Assembly (NCBI GenBank): GCA_964482205.1
Contig: CAYZWI010000001.1
Location: 310,001-374,000, forward strand
Direction of reading: 5' to 3'
DNA: 64,000 nucleotides
DNA from: JAZDGX01 sp964482205
GTDB taxonomy: Bacteria; Eisenbacteria; RBG-16-71-46; CAIMUX01; WJJG01
In this document: piece by piece, positions 20,970-29,785 of the stretch
Layout of the letters: every line of letters starts with the position of its first letter
How positions within the stretch are numbered: position 1 is the stretch's first letter
Notes under the pieces: generated by a model
Told to the model about the DNA's origin: nothing
What the model saw: the letters and a program-made list of their open reading frames with translations, nothing else
Database searches by the model: none
Program-made: the position numbers and the translations under genes

Positions 20970-20999
20970 ACGCTAGCAAAGCGTTTTCCTCCCGATCAA
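20970..20999 (-). promoter_or_regulatory. Promoter of secA
   Basis: Minus-strand -35 TTGATC (20999-20994), an 18-bp spacer and -10 TAGCGT (20975-20970) with TGC directly before it. The predicted start is about 43 bp before the secA ATG. Confidence 0.55.
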
Positions 21000-21069
21000 G
21001 GCCTTTCCCGGCCCCGATCGGCCCGCGCCCGCGTCCCGGGCCGGCCGTCGAGCGGCGCGGCCGCAACCA

Positions 21070-21636
21070 TCACTGCATGAGGGTCATGGCGAAGCCGGCG
21101 GCGAGAGGGATCCGCAGGTTGTCGTCCAAGGGAATCGGCAGGAGCTCGATCAGGGTCGCCATCGCCGCCCCCACGATCGACACGGGCCAGCTCAGACCGG
21201 GGACGATCCGGGCGATGACCAGGCAGGTCGCCAGGCAGGCGAGGCTTCCTTCCAGCGTCTTGCCGAACATTCGAATGCGGCCGATCGCGCGACCGACCAG
21301 GGCCGCCATGGTATCCCCCACGATGAGAAACGCCAAGGCCGCCACGGCGACGGGCTTGGCAAAGGCATAGACACAGATAAGACTCGACAGCAGCAGATAG
21401 GTTCCGCCCAGGAGGCTGTATCGCTCGTGCTCCCGGACGAGCCGCCCGAAGAAGATGTAGAAGAACGAGCGCACGCGGGGAATGTTCAGGCGCAGCAGCT
21501 CGATCACGAAGGAGCCCGCGGTCAGGGCGGCAAGCAGCGTCTTCCCCAGCGTTTCGGGGATGAAGTAGTACCCGATCGGAATGGCGAGCGCCGAAAGGTG
21601 GATGGCTTTCCGCCCCAGTTCCTGGAACCAACTCAC
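21070..21636 (-). CDS. Dolichol/phytol kinase-like (SEC59/VTE5) integral membrane protein
   Basis: A 188-residue membrane protein with about six hydrophobic helices. ELGRKAIHLSALAIPIGY at the N-terminus, the cytidylyltransferase-like GDTMAALVGRAIGR and GKTLEGS segments match the family of CTP-dependent dolichol/phytol kinases and diacylglycerol-kinase-like proteins. It probably phosphorylates an isoprenoid or lipid alcohol at the inner membrane; the substrate is unknown. Start: GTG at 21636 has GGAGG directly upstream; an ATG at 21675 would add 13 non-conserved residues and lacks a ribosome site. It lies about 140 bp downstream of the transglycosylase gene. Confidence 0.8.
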   Translation of the reverse strand: MSWFQELGRKAIHLSALAIPIGYYFIPETLGKTLLAALTAGSFVIELLRLNIPRVRSFFYIFFGRLVREHERYSLLGGTYLLLSSLICVYAFAKPVAVAALAFLIVGDTMAALVGRAIGRIRMFGKTLEGSLACLATCLVIARIVPGLSWPVSIVGAAMATLIELLPIPLDDNLRIPLAAGFAMTLMQ

Positions 21637-21773
21637 CTGGCCTCCGCCGCTTACCGGACTCGAAAAGAGCGCCATCCCGAACGCCGCATTCACGGTGTGC
21701 CGCCGATGCGCTTCCACTTGGCCCTGTTCCGCCGCCGTCTTGTGAGCCAGCCTGACCGACCCTCGCCTCCCGG

Positions 21774-24206
21774 TCAACTGGCCGGATACGCCTCGCGCAG
21801 GAATCCGTAGTGCATCAGCACGGCTCTCACGAATCGCCGGGTCTCCTGGTAGCCGATGAATTCGATGAACTCGTCCGGGTTCCGCCCGCGCTTCTGCCAG
21901 CGCCGGGCAGCCCCCGGGCCGGCGTTGTAGGCGGCCAGAGCCAGGGTGAGATCTCCGCCGCTCCATTCGAGGAGCTCCGCGAGGTGACATGCGCCGAGGA
22001 GGATGTTGTCGGACGGCCGCTCGAGGTCATAGCCGGCCAGGCCGATTCTGGCCGCCATTCGCGCCGCCGTTGCCGGCATGAGCTGCATGAGGCCGCAGGC
22101 GCCGGCGGAAGATCGAATCGCCGGCTCCAGAAGCGATTCCTGGCGCATGACGGCGAGAATCAGGGCGGGCGAGAGCGAGAACCTCCGCGCGGCCGCTTCG
22201 ATCTCGGGAGCGAAGGCGACGGGATAGCGGGCGGGGACGCCGCCGTCCTGCATCCCTTGCCGGATGCCCTCTCCCTGGTCTCCCAGGGCCCGAAGAATGG
22301 CCGCTCTCTCTCCCGGGCTGCGTTGCTCCCATCCGCTCATCCGCTTCCAGCATTCGCGCGCGAGATCGGCCCTCCCTCCGGCCAGGAGAAGCCGGCCCTC
22401 CTCGACCAGGGAATCGGCTTCCAGGGCGGCGAGCAGCGTTTCGCATTCCGCGTCGGTCATGACCGGCTGGGTGACCGGCCACACCCAACTCTTTCCATCG
22501 CGCGCCTGTGAGAAGAGTTCGGGCCAGAAGGCGGAAGCGGCTTTCGCCTCGGCCCCGGCCCCATCCGTGCCCCATTCCAGACTCCAGCGGGCCCGGCGCG
22601 CGAAGTACCCGGGATTCGTTTCGGAAGCCGCGCGCTCGAGGTGCTGGGTCCCGGCCGCCCCATCCTGCAAGACTCCGAGCCAGAAGCAGGGGCTGGCGAC
22701 GAGATTGGGCGGCGCCGAGGCGCAGGCCGCCGAAAGCTCGCGAATCGCCCCCGCGCGATCCCCCGCGCGCTCCAGGCACAGTCCTGCCCTCGACAAGCTC
22801 TCCCGCGCGCGCGTGTCGCCGGGAAAGCGCCGCTGTAGTTCGCGATGAAGCCTCGCCGCCTCCTTCCAGGCTCCCGTGTCCTCGCGCTCGCGCGCGAGCT
22901 CGTAGAGCGCGGTGGCCGCATACTCGCTCTCGCTTGCGTTCAATGTGGAATCAGGCCACTCCCGGGCCGCGGCCCGGCCGTAGGCTGCCGCCATCGCGCC
23001 GTCGGAACTGCCGCTGCGCAGGGTCCGCGCCGTCAGCAAAGCCGCGTGCAGGGACGCTTCCCGGTCATCGCCCCGTTCCACGCCCTCCGCCACGCGGCGC
23101 AAATCCGCGTACCGCTTCGCCCCGTAGAGCCCCTGGAGCAAGCGTTTTGCCGCCGCCCGCCATTCGGGCCCGTGCAACTCGGGACCTCGGCTGGTCCATG
23201 CGGAGAGCGCTTCGTCGAGCCGGCCAAGCTCACAAAGAACTTCCATGCAGAGACGGATATTATTGCCACTCAATTGATTGCCTGAGCTCAACAGCTCCCT
23301 GGCCTGCGCCGCTCTCAGGGTGCCACAGCTCCTTTCGCCCGGGCTCGTCATGGCCGCCTGACAAAAAGCGTCCAAGAACGGCTGCCGTCTTCCAGAACGG
23401 CGATGGATCTCGGCGAGCAGGGTGTGGACGGCGGCCAGGTCTCGCTTCTCGCCCGTTCCCTGGCGGACGGCGGAAGAAAGCAGGGATTCGGCATCGGCAT
23501 ATCCGCGGGGCCCGCCGGCCGATGCACTCTCGTCCAACGCCCAGCGCGCCACAGTGGCCGCGAGATATGCGCTCTGCGGATGCGCGGGCGCGCGCGACAG
23601 CATCTCGCCCGCCCTTCGCGCCCCCGCGGCCGGCGATTGCCGATAGGCGCTCTCGACCAGCAGGCGGTCGGCGAGATCGCGCAGGCGGGCGGGAGCGAGG
23701 GCGAAGAGCGCAATGGCTTCCGCGTGGCGGCCCCGTTCCGCCATGTCCAGGGCGAAGCGGAAGGCGAGCATTCCCTGGGGATCGAGAGACTGCAGGCGCT
23801 GGACGGCGTCCGGGTCCCAGGCGCCGGCGAGCGAATCCACGGCGTCATTCACCACCGGGGCGCGAGCGACGAGAAGCTCTCCGATCAGGAAGCGCGCCGA
23901 CGGGGATGCGGGGATTCGCTTGGCGGGCGTGGACACCCACAAGCCGGCGGCATTCGCGAGAAGATCCCGATAGCGCGTCTCGGTCTCGAGAATGGCAGCG
24001 GGCACCAGTTGCATGCGCGCCTGCTGGGCGTCGCGCCGCGCGCGCCGCAGGGAATCGGCGAGCGTATCCCACGGAGCCGCGGCAGAGGAGGCATTGCGCG
24101 GTTCCATGCGGGCGGCGGTCGATGAGTTCTGCTCTCCTCCGGGCGACCGGCGGAGGGCAAGAACCAACGCGACCATCAAGAAGAGCAGGGAAACGAAAAC
24201 GAGCAT
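21774..24206 (-). CDS. Soluble lytic transglycosylase (SLT family) with long TPR-like superhelix
   Basis: Cleaves peptidoglycan glycan strands with formation of anhydro-muropeptides. A single N-terminal membrane helix (about residues 2-18) is followed by some 600 residues of helical, TPR-like repeats and a C-terminal SLT domain. The catalytic Glu is in MRQESLLEPAIRSSAGACGLMQLMP (split here as MRQES and GLMQLMP), with ALAAYNAGPGAARRW further on. The layout equals Slt70, but with an N-terminal anchor instead of a cleaved signal. The start is uncertain: ATG at 24206 places the helix at the N-terminus; ATG at 24302 is also in frame and neither has a clear ribosome site. Confidence 0.88.
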   Translation of the reverse strand: MLVFVSLLFLMVALVLALRRSPGGEQNSSTAARMEPRNASSAAAPWDTLADSLRRARRDAQQARMQLVPAAILETETRYRDLLANAAGLWVSTPAKRIPASPSARFLIGELLVARAPVVNDAVDSLAGAWDPDAVQRLQSLDPQGMLAFRFALDMAERGRHAEAIALFALAPARLRDLADRLLVESAYRQSPAAGARRAGEMLSRAPAHPQSAYLAATVARWALDESASAGGPRGYADAESLLSSAVRQGTGEKRDLAAVHTLLAEIHRRSGRRQPFLDAFCQAAMTSPGERSCGTLRAAQARELLSSGNQLSGNNIRLCMEVLCELGRLDEALSAWTSRGPELHGPEWRAAAKRLLQGLYGAKRYADLRRVAEGVERGDDREASLHAALLTARTLRSGSSDGAMAAAYGRAAAREWPDSTLNASESEYAATALYELAREREDTGAWKEAARLHRELQRRFPGDTRARESLSRAGLCLERAGDRAGAIRELSAACASAPPNLVASPCFWLGVLQDGAAGTQHLERAASETNPGYFARRARWSLEWGTDGAGAEAKAASAFWPELFSQARDGKSWVWPVTQPVMTDAECETLLAALEADSLVEEGRLLLAGGRADLARECWKRMSGWEQRSPGERAAILRALGDQGEGIRQGMQDGGVPARYPVAFAPEIEAAARRFSLSPALILAVMRQESLLEPAIRSSAGACGLMQLMPATAARMAARIGLAGYDLERPSDNILLGACHLAELLEWSGGDLTLALAAYNAGPGAARRWQKRGRNPDEFIEFIGYQETRRFVRAVLMHYGFLREAYPAS

Positions 24207-24412
24207 CGCGCGCCAATGCCTGCCCGCATGAAGGCACGCGCAAGTTGAAGAAACTCTTCCCGCCCCGCGATGTCGACCGAACGAAAACAACAGACCCCCC
24301 ATGATGCGGGCTTCAGCCCGGCCGCGTCGCGCCGTCTCTCCGGGCGGCGTATCCCAGCCGGTCGCGAGACGACGCTGCAAAGAACGCCCGTGCATCGGAG
24401 ACAGAGCGCCTG

Positions 24413-25987
24413 CTAGTGAACGAACGCTCGCTCTCCCGTGAAGTACATCGGCAGGCCCGCTTCGTCGCACGCCGCGACGCTCTCCGCATCGTTGCGCGAC
24501 CCGCCCGGCTGCACGATCGCGCGCACCCCCGCCTCCGCGGCGAAGCGCACGACATCGGGAAAGGGGAAGAACGCGTCGCTCGCGAGCACGGTGCCGTCGG
24601 CGTCATGACCGGAGCGGTTTGCCTTGGCGAACGCTTGCTCGCAGGCGTCGATGCGGCTCGTTTGGCCGCAGCCGATGCCGATCGTCCGGCCATCCCGCGT
24701 CACCGCGATCGCGTTCGAGCGAACGTGGCGCACGACGCGCCACGCGAAGAAGAGCTCCTTCAGCGTACGCTCGTCGGCCCCGGCCTTGCTCGCCCGCGTC
24801 CACAACGCAGGCGGCGCCGGCGGGCCCATGCGGCCTTGCACGAGCGCCGCGTCGCCGAGCGAGTAGTACTCGAGCACGGGCTCTTCTGCTCCCGCCGCCG
24901 GAGAAGGAAGCTCGATCACGCGCAGGTTCTTCTTCTTGCCCAACAGCGCGAGCGCCTCCCGGCTCCATCCCGGAGCGCCCACCACTTCGAGAAAGGTCTG
25001 CGACATCTCCTCGGCCAGGCGCAGATCGCCCGGCCGGTTCACGAGCGCGATGCCTCCGAAGGCCGAAAGCGCGTCCGCGTCACGCGCCTGGCGATACGCC
25101 TCGAGCGGATCGGCCGCAAGCGCGAGCCCGCTCGGCGTGCGATGCTTGACCACCACCGCCGCGCATTCGGGGAAATCGCAGAGCGCGCGCCAGGCGGCCC
25201 ACAGATCGGCGAGGTTGTTGTACGAGATCTGCTTTCCCTGCTCGATCCGGATGAGGCTCCAGAAGGAATCGCCCGTGCTATAGCAAGCGGCAGGCTGTGA
25301 TGGGTTCTCGCCGTAGCGCAGGTCCATCCAGCGCTTGCCTCCCGTCGCCCAGTGATCGAGGAATCTCTCGCTTCGCTCGTGCGTGCTTCCCTGGAGATAG
25401 CGGAAGACGGCGGCATCGTAGGCCGAGGTGAGCGCGAAGGCTTCCATCGCGAGATCGGCGGCCGTCTTCGCCGTCATCCTTCCGCCCAGGCTCGTCAGCT
25501 CCGCGACGACCCGCTCGTACTGGCCCGGCGAGGAGACGACGACCACATCCGCGTGGTTCTTCGCGGCCGCGCGAATCATCGCCGGGCCGCCGATGTCGAT
25601 CATCTCGATACAGCCTGCGCGATCTTCAGGATGCCGTTCGACCGCTTCGCGAAACGGATAGAGATTGACGCACAGAAGATCGATGGGAAGGATGCCCTGC
25701 CTTTCGGCCTCGCGCACATCGGACGCTTCCTTGCGACGCAGCAGGAGGCCGCCGTGGATCTTCGGCGTGAGCGTCTTCAACCGCCCGCCGAAGGTCTCTC
25801 CCAGTCCCGTGTACTCCTCGACGGTGCGCACGCGAATGCCGTGCGCGGCCAGATGCGCGGCGGTCGCGCCGGTGGCGAGGATCTCGATGCCGTGCGCCGC
25901 GAGCGCGCGCGCGAATTCCACGATGCCCTGCTTCTCGTAGACCGAGAGCAAGGCCCGGCGCACGGGAAGCTGGCGCTCGCCTTCCAT
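24413..25987 (-). CDS. purH: Bifunctional AICAR transformylase / IMP cyclohydrolase
   Basis: Catalyses the last two steps of IMP synthesis. The N-terminal IMP cyclohydrolase part (about residues 1-200) shows RRALLSVYEKQGI, ATGATAAHLA, GGRLKTLTPKIHGGLL and NLYPF; the transformylase part has RYGENPSQ and the Lys-His pair in KHRTPSG. In most homologues that motif is KHTNPCG, so Asn and Cys are replaced here by Thr and Ser while the Lys-His pair is kept. Also present: DAFFPFPDVV and GGSRND. Length (524) is normal. One base separates it from the purC stop, and GGGGAGG lies inside the end of purC. Confidence 0.95.
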   Translation of the reverse strand: MEGERQLPVRRALLSVYEKQGIVEFARALAAHGIEILATGATAAHLAAHGIRVRTVEEYTGLGETFGGRLKTLTPKIHGGLLLRRKEASDVREAERQGILPIDLLCVNLYPFREAVERHPEDRAGCIEMIDIGGPAMIRAAAKNHADVVVVSSPGQYERVVAELTSLGGRMTAKTAADLAMEAFALTSAYDAAVFRYLQGSTHERSERFLDHWATGGKRWMDLRYGENPSQPAACYSTGDSFWSLIRIEQGKQISYNNLADLWAAWRALCDFPECAAVVVKHRTPSGLALAADPLEAYRQARDADALSAFGGIALVNRPGDLRLAEEMSQTFLEVVGAPGWSREALALLGKKKNLRVIELPSPAAGAEEPVLEYYSLGDAALVQGRMGPPAPPALWTRASKAGADERTLKELFFAWRVVRHVRSNAIAVTRDGRTIGIGCGQTSRIDACEQAFAKANRSGHDADGTVLASDAFFPFPDVVRFAAEAGVRAIVQPGGSRNDAESVAACDEAGLPMYFTGERAFVH

Positions 25988-25988
25988 G

Positions 25989-26903
25989 TCAATCCTCCCC
26001 GCACAGGAGCTGCGCCGCGCGGGCGTAGCGTTCCTGCGTCTGGGCGACGATGTCGGCAGGCAACGAGGGGGCCGGCGCCTCTCCGTGCCACCCGATGCCG
26101 CGCAGGTAATCGCGCACCGCCTGCTTGTCGAAGCTCACCGGCTTGCGCCCGGCGCCCACCGATTCCACCGGCCAGAAGCGCGACGAATCGGGCGTGAACG
26201 CCTCGTCGATCCAATGCAGGCGGCCGTCGATCCAGCCGAATTCGAGTTTCGTGTCGGCGATCAGGATTCCGCGCCCTTCGGCGTGCGCCGCCGCTTCGCG
26301 ATACAGCTCGAGGCTCACGCGCGCGAGCTCGCCGGCCGTTTCCGCGCCCACTTGCTCGGCGAACTGCGCGAAGGTGATCGGCTCGTCGTGGCCCTGCTCG
26401 GCCTTGGTCGTCGGTGTGAAGATCGGTTCCGGGAGGCGATCGAACTCGCGCAGGCCCTGGGGGAGCGCCACGCCGCAAATGCTCCCCTGCTCGCGATAGG
26501 CCGCGTATCCGGAACCGGCCAGCCATCCGCGGACGACGCACTCGGCATCGACGCGACGCGCTTTGCGCGCGCGCATGAAGCGGCCCGCCAGGCGCTCGGC
26601 GAACGGCGCGAGAGGCGCGGGCAAATGCGCTGCTTCATGCCCGATCACATGCGAGGGGATCACACGGGCGAGTTTTTCAAACCAGAAGAGAGAGATCTGA
26701 TTGAGCAGGATGCCGCGTCCTGGGATGCCGGTCGCCAGCACGCGATCGAAGGCCGAGAGGCGGTCGGTCGTGACGATGATCAGTTCGTCGCCGAGATCGA
26801 CGATCTCGCGCACCTTGCCGGCGTAATCGGGCTCGATGCCGAATTCCTGGAGGCCGAGAAAGGGCTTGGCCGTTCGCAGGTCGGTTTCGCGAAAGCAGGT
26901 CAC
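25989..26903 (-). CDS. purC: SAICAR synthetase (phosphoribosylaminoimidazole-succinocarboxamide synthase)
   Basis: ATP-dependent joining of aspartate to CAIR in purine synthesis. The 304-residue protein has the phosphate-contact GKVREIVDLGDELIIVTTDRLSAFD region (about residues 25-50), GIPGRGILLNQIS, ECVVRGWLAGSGY, and IADTKLEFG with WIDEAFTPDSSRFW. Start chosen as GTG at 26903, with AGGAGG seven bases upstream; the in-frame ATG at 26987 lies about 10 bases after the predicted transcription start and lacks a ribosome site. It forms a two-gene unit with purH. Confidence 0.95.
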   Translation of the reverse strand: MTCFRETDLRTAKPFLGLQEFGIEPDYAGKVREIVDLGDELIIVTTDRLSAFDRVLATGIPGRGILLNQISLFWFEKLARVIPSHVIGHEAAHLPAPLAPFAERLAGRFMRARKARRVDAECVVRGWLAGSGYAAYREQGSICGVALPQGLREFDRLPEPIFTPTTKAEQGHDEPITFAQFAEQVGAETAGELARVSLELYREAAAHAEGRGILIADTKLEFGWIDGRLHWIDEAFTPDSSRFWPVESVGAGRKPVSFDKQAVRDYLRGIGWHGEAPAPSLPADIVAQTQERYARAAQLLCGED

Positions 26904-27004
26904 GCAGTTTCCTCCTGGCCGCAAGTCAATCCCTGGGCGGCGCGCGGGTACGGGCTTTGCCTGGAGGGCGCCGGCGCGCATCTTCACGAGCGTTCCAGCG
27001 CGTC

Positions 27005-27033
27005 CTTATAGCATGCTCTCGACAGAGCGACAA
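27005..27033 (-). promoter_or_regulatory. Promoter of purC-purH
   Basis: Minus-strand -35 TTGTCG (27033-27028), a 17-bp spacer and -10 TATAAG (27010-27005), preceded by TGC. The leader to the purC GTG would be about 95 bases; I see no riboswitch-like structure in it. Confidence 0.6.
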
Positions 27034-27102
27034 GAAAGGTCGAGATCGAAGCTCGTCGCGCGCCGGCGGCGCGGATGCTCGACGCGGGCGGCGGATCCGG
27101 CG

Positions 27103-29646
27103 TCATGGCTTCAGCGTCAGGCGACGGTTCGAAGCATATCCATGGACCGTCCACGCTGCTCCCTCGCGCGCGATCACGATGCTGCCGTCTTCGTCCGTTC
27201 GGAATACGGGAATGGCGCGTTGCGACAGCGCCGCGAGACAGTCTTCCCCGGGCAGCCGGAAGCGGTTTTCGCGCGCCACGCTGATCAGCGCCGCGCGGGG
27301 ATGCGCGCGATCGAGAAAGAGGCCCGACACCGACCCGTCGCTTCCGTGATGGGCGGCGGAAAGAAGCTGCGCCTCGCCCACCCGGCCTTCTTGCGCCCAG
27401 CGAGCGAGTGAGTCGGCGGGCGCGTCGGCGCAGATCACGAGAGAGATTCCTTTCGTTTCCAGGCAAAACGCGAGGCAGCGCGCATTCTTCTCCCCTTCGT
27501 TCGACTCCCGTTCGGGCGCAAGACGGCTCGGGCCGCGCTCGCTCGTAGTCGAGACATTCGCCCCCGGCAGGGTTCCGCTTCCTTCGTGACGGAGCCGGCG
27601 TGGATGAAGAACCGCGAGCGTTCCCTCGGGCGCGCGAAGCGTGTCGGCCAGAGAGAGCGGAAGGATCGCCGTGCCCCGTCGCTCCGCATTGCGCATCCAG
27701 GTCGCGGTGCGCGATCCGGGATGCCACCCCGCGGGATGATGCAGCCGGGCGACGGGAATGCCGGTCTCCTCGATTTCCGCGATTCCGCCCGTGTGGTCGG
27801 AGTCGTCGTGCGTGAGGAACAAGCGGTCGATTCTATTGCGGGCGTGCGCTCGAAGAAGCGAGCCGAGGCAGTAGCGCGCCCGCCCGTCGGCCCCCGGGCG
27901 AGGGCCGGCGTCGATCACCCAGGTTTCGCGCCGCCAGAAAATCGCCCACGACTCTCCCTGGCCGACATCCAACATCACGATCCTGGGGGTCCACGAAGGG
28001 GGATGCGCCGCAATCGTGATGCCGGCCACGGCGAGCAGCGCGGTTGCCGCGCGCGCCGCCGGCGGCAGCCTGCGCACCTGCCACAGGGCAGCGACGAAGA
28101 GGCTGAGGGCCGCGGCGAGTCCTTGCGGCAAAGGCGCGTGGATGAGCGTCGCGTCGCAGAGCGGGGCCGCTCTCTCTCCCACCGCCAGGAAGAGGTCGAG
28201 CAACGCCTGCGCGGGCGCGAGCGCGACCGCGTCGGGAAAGCCGGGCAAGGCCTGCAGGGCGATGGCGGCGAGCACTACCGGAAGCAAGAGGCCGCTCAAG
28301 GGAACGAGCGCGAGATTGCTGAACAGGAAGCAGGGGCTCGCCGATCCTTGGAGCCCAAGGAGCAGCGGCCAGGCGGCGGACTGCGCCGCAAACATGATGA
28401 TCGCCGCGTGCCACAGGCGGCGCACCCTCTTCGGCACTCGCACGCGCGCATGAACGCCATGCACCGAGGCGTTCGCTCCAAGGATGGCCGCCGAGACCAG
28501 ATAGGAAAGCTGCAGGCCTGCGTTTCTCCACACGGCGGGGTGCGCCCACAAGTTGCCGCCGAGGACGACGAGAAGCAGCGTGCGCCCGCGCGGCCTGCGC
28601 TTCGCCGCATCGAGCGCGCACCAGAGGATTCCCACCCAAACGGCGCGCGTGACCGACGGACTCCATCCCACCAGGCTGCCGTACGCCAGGAGTCCGGCGG
28701 GAAGAACCAGGGCCCTCGCCCTGCCCGGGACCCGCGCGACGCGCAAGAATGCAAGCATGCATGCGCCCGCCAGCGCCACATGCAGGCCGCTCACCGCCAG
28801 CAGATGGCCGATTCCCGCGCGGGTGAGGGCTCGTCCGGCATCCGCCGACTGGGCCGCCTTCGCCCGGCACCCGAGCACCATGCCCACCGCGAGACTTCCC
28901 GCGCGGCCGGGGAAGCGGCGGGCAATGGCGTCCGCCCACGATTCCCGCAGTCGCGACGCATGGAGTTGGAGGTCGAGGAGCGGATGACGCGCTCGACCGC
29001 CCGCGGGCAGGCAAGAGGGCGCGCTCTGCGTCCCATCGACGGGCAGGCGCAGGAAGACTCTCATCCTCGCCGCGAGGCCCTCTCCGCGCAGGCCTTCGCG
29101 CTCGGACCAGTCTCCCGGAAAGCGCGCCGGCCGAGCGGGAAGAATGCGCGCGAGACCTTGCCAGGGACCTTCGGCCCGGGGGCCCTCGGCCTCGCCCAGC
29201 GATGTCCCGGCGCCGGTGAAAACGACCGGCCGCGCACGGAAGCAGACGCTCGTCGGAAGCGAAGCGCGCACGGGTCGAACCGCGGACAGGCGGGCATCGC
29301 CGCCGGCGACTCCGGGGAAGTCCGCGGCCGCAACCCAGGCGAGTCCCGCGCAGTCGCGCGCGGCGTCAGCTTCTTCTTCCCAGTGCCTCGCGGCCTCAGC
29401 GCCCCGCGCCCACCCGAGCAGGTGGAGCGAGAGGAGGAGAAGCGCGGCCTGCACCCAGGTGCGCGATCGCCTGCGCGCGAGCGAGCACGCGATCGCCAGC
29501 AAGGCCGCGGCCGCCGCGCACACGGCCGCAAAGGCGGGGGACGGCCCGGCCCCGAGCACTTCCCCCGCAATCAATCCGGACGAGAGCGAGGCTCCCGCCC
29601 ATTCCGCTGCCGTTCCTCGGATCGCCGGCCATGAAGCGCGGTTCAT
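27103..29646 (-). CDS. comEC: ComEC/Rec2-family DNA uptake channel protein
   Basis: Inner-membrane protein that takes single-stranded DNA into the cytoplasm during natural transformation. The 847 residues show two N-terminal helices, an OB-like periplasmic region, the competence domain with GIGHLLAVSGLHVAL (about 285-300) and many helices, then a C-terminal metallo-beta-lactamase domain with LDVGQG, LTHDDSDHTGG and AAHHGSDGS. All three parts are present, so the gene looks intact. No other competence gene is in the window. A possible extended -10 (TGC-TAGCGA, 29658-29653) lies only seven bases before the ATG, which would make the mRNA nearly leaderless. Confidence 0.92.
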   Translation of the reverse strand: MNRASWPAIRGTAAEWAGASLSSGLIAGEVLGAGPSPAFAAVCAAAAALLAIACSLARRRSRTWVQAALLLLSLHLLGWARGAEAARHWEEEADAARDCAGLAWVAAADFPGVAGGDARLSAVRPVRASLPTSVCFRARPVVFTGAGTSLGEAEGPRAEGPWQGLARILPARPARFPGDWSEREGLRGEGLAARMRVFLRLPVDGTQSAPSCLPAGGRARHPLLDLQLHASRLRESWADAIARRFPGRAGSLAVGMVLGCRAKAAQSADAGRALTRAGIGHLLAVSGLHVALAGACMLAFLRVARVPGRARALVLPAGLLAYGSLVGWSPSVTRAVWVGILWCALDAAKRRPRGRTLLLVVLGGNLWAHPAVWRNAGLQLSYLVSAAILGANASVHGVHARVRVPKRVRRLWHAAIIMFAAQSAAWPLLLGLQGSASPCFLFSNLALVPLSGLLLPVVLAAIALQALPGFPDAVALAPAQALLDLFLAVGERAAPLCDATLIHAPLPQGLAAALSLFVAALWQVRRLPPAARAATALLAVAGITIAAHPPSWTPRIVMLDVGQGESWAIFWRRETWVIDAGPRPGADGRARYCLGSLLRAHARNRIDRLFLTHDDSDHTGGIAEIEETGIPVARLHHPAGWHPGSRTATWMRNAERRGTAILPLSLADTLRAPEGTLAVLHPRRLRHEGSGTLPGANVSTTSERGPSRLAPERESNEGEKNARCLAFCLETKGISLVICADAPADSLARWAQEGRVGEAQLLSAAHHGSDGSVSGLFLDRAHPRAALISVARENRFRLPGEDCLAALSQRAIPVFRTDEDGSIVIAREGAAWTVHGYASNRRLTLKP

Positions 29647-29785
29647 TCCGATTCGCTAGCAAGCGCGATTCCCGCCCCTAGAGCTGCCCGCCGGGAGAAC
29701 GGCCGGGCAAAGTGAGGCAAGCGAGCAGGCGAAAAATAGCGAAGGACGCGCGCGGGAAGAAGTGCACGAAGGCCTCGAACGGCCG

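Noticed and set aside
24304..24322. GCGGGCTTCAGCCCG hairpin as purH terminator
   Set aside because: The stem is only five to six base pairs and lies 90 bp after purH near the transglycosylase start; its role is unclear.
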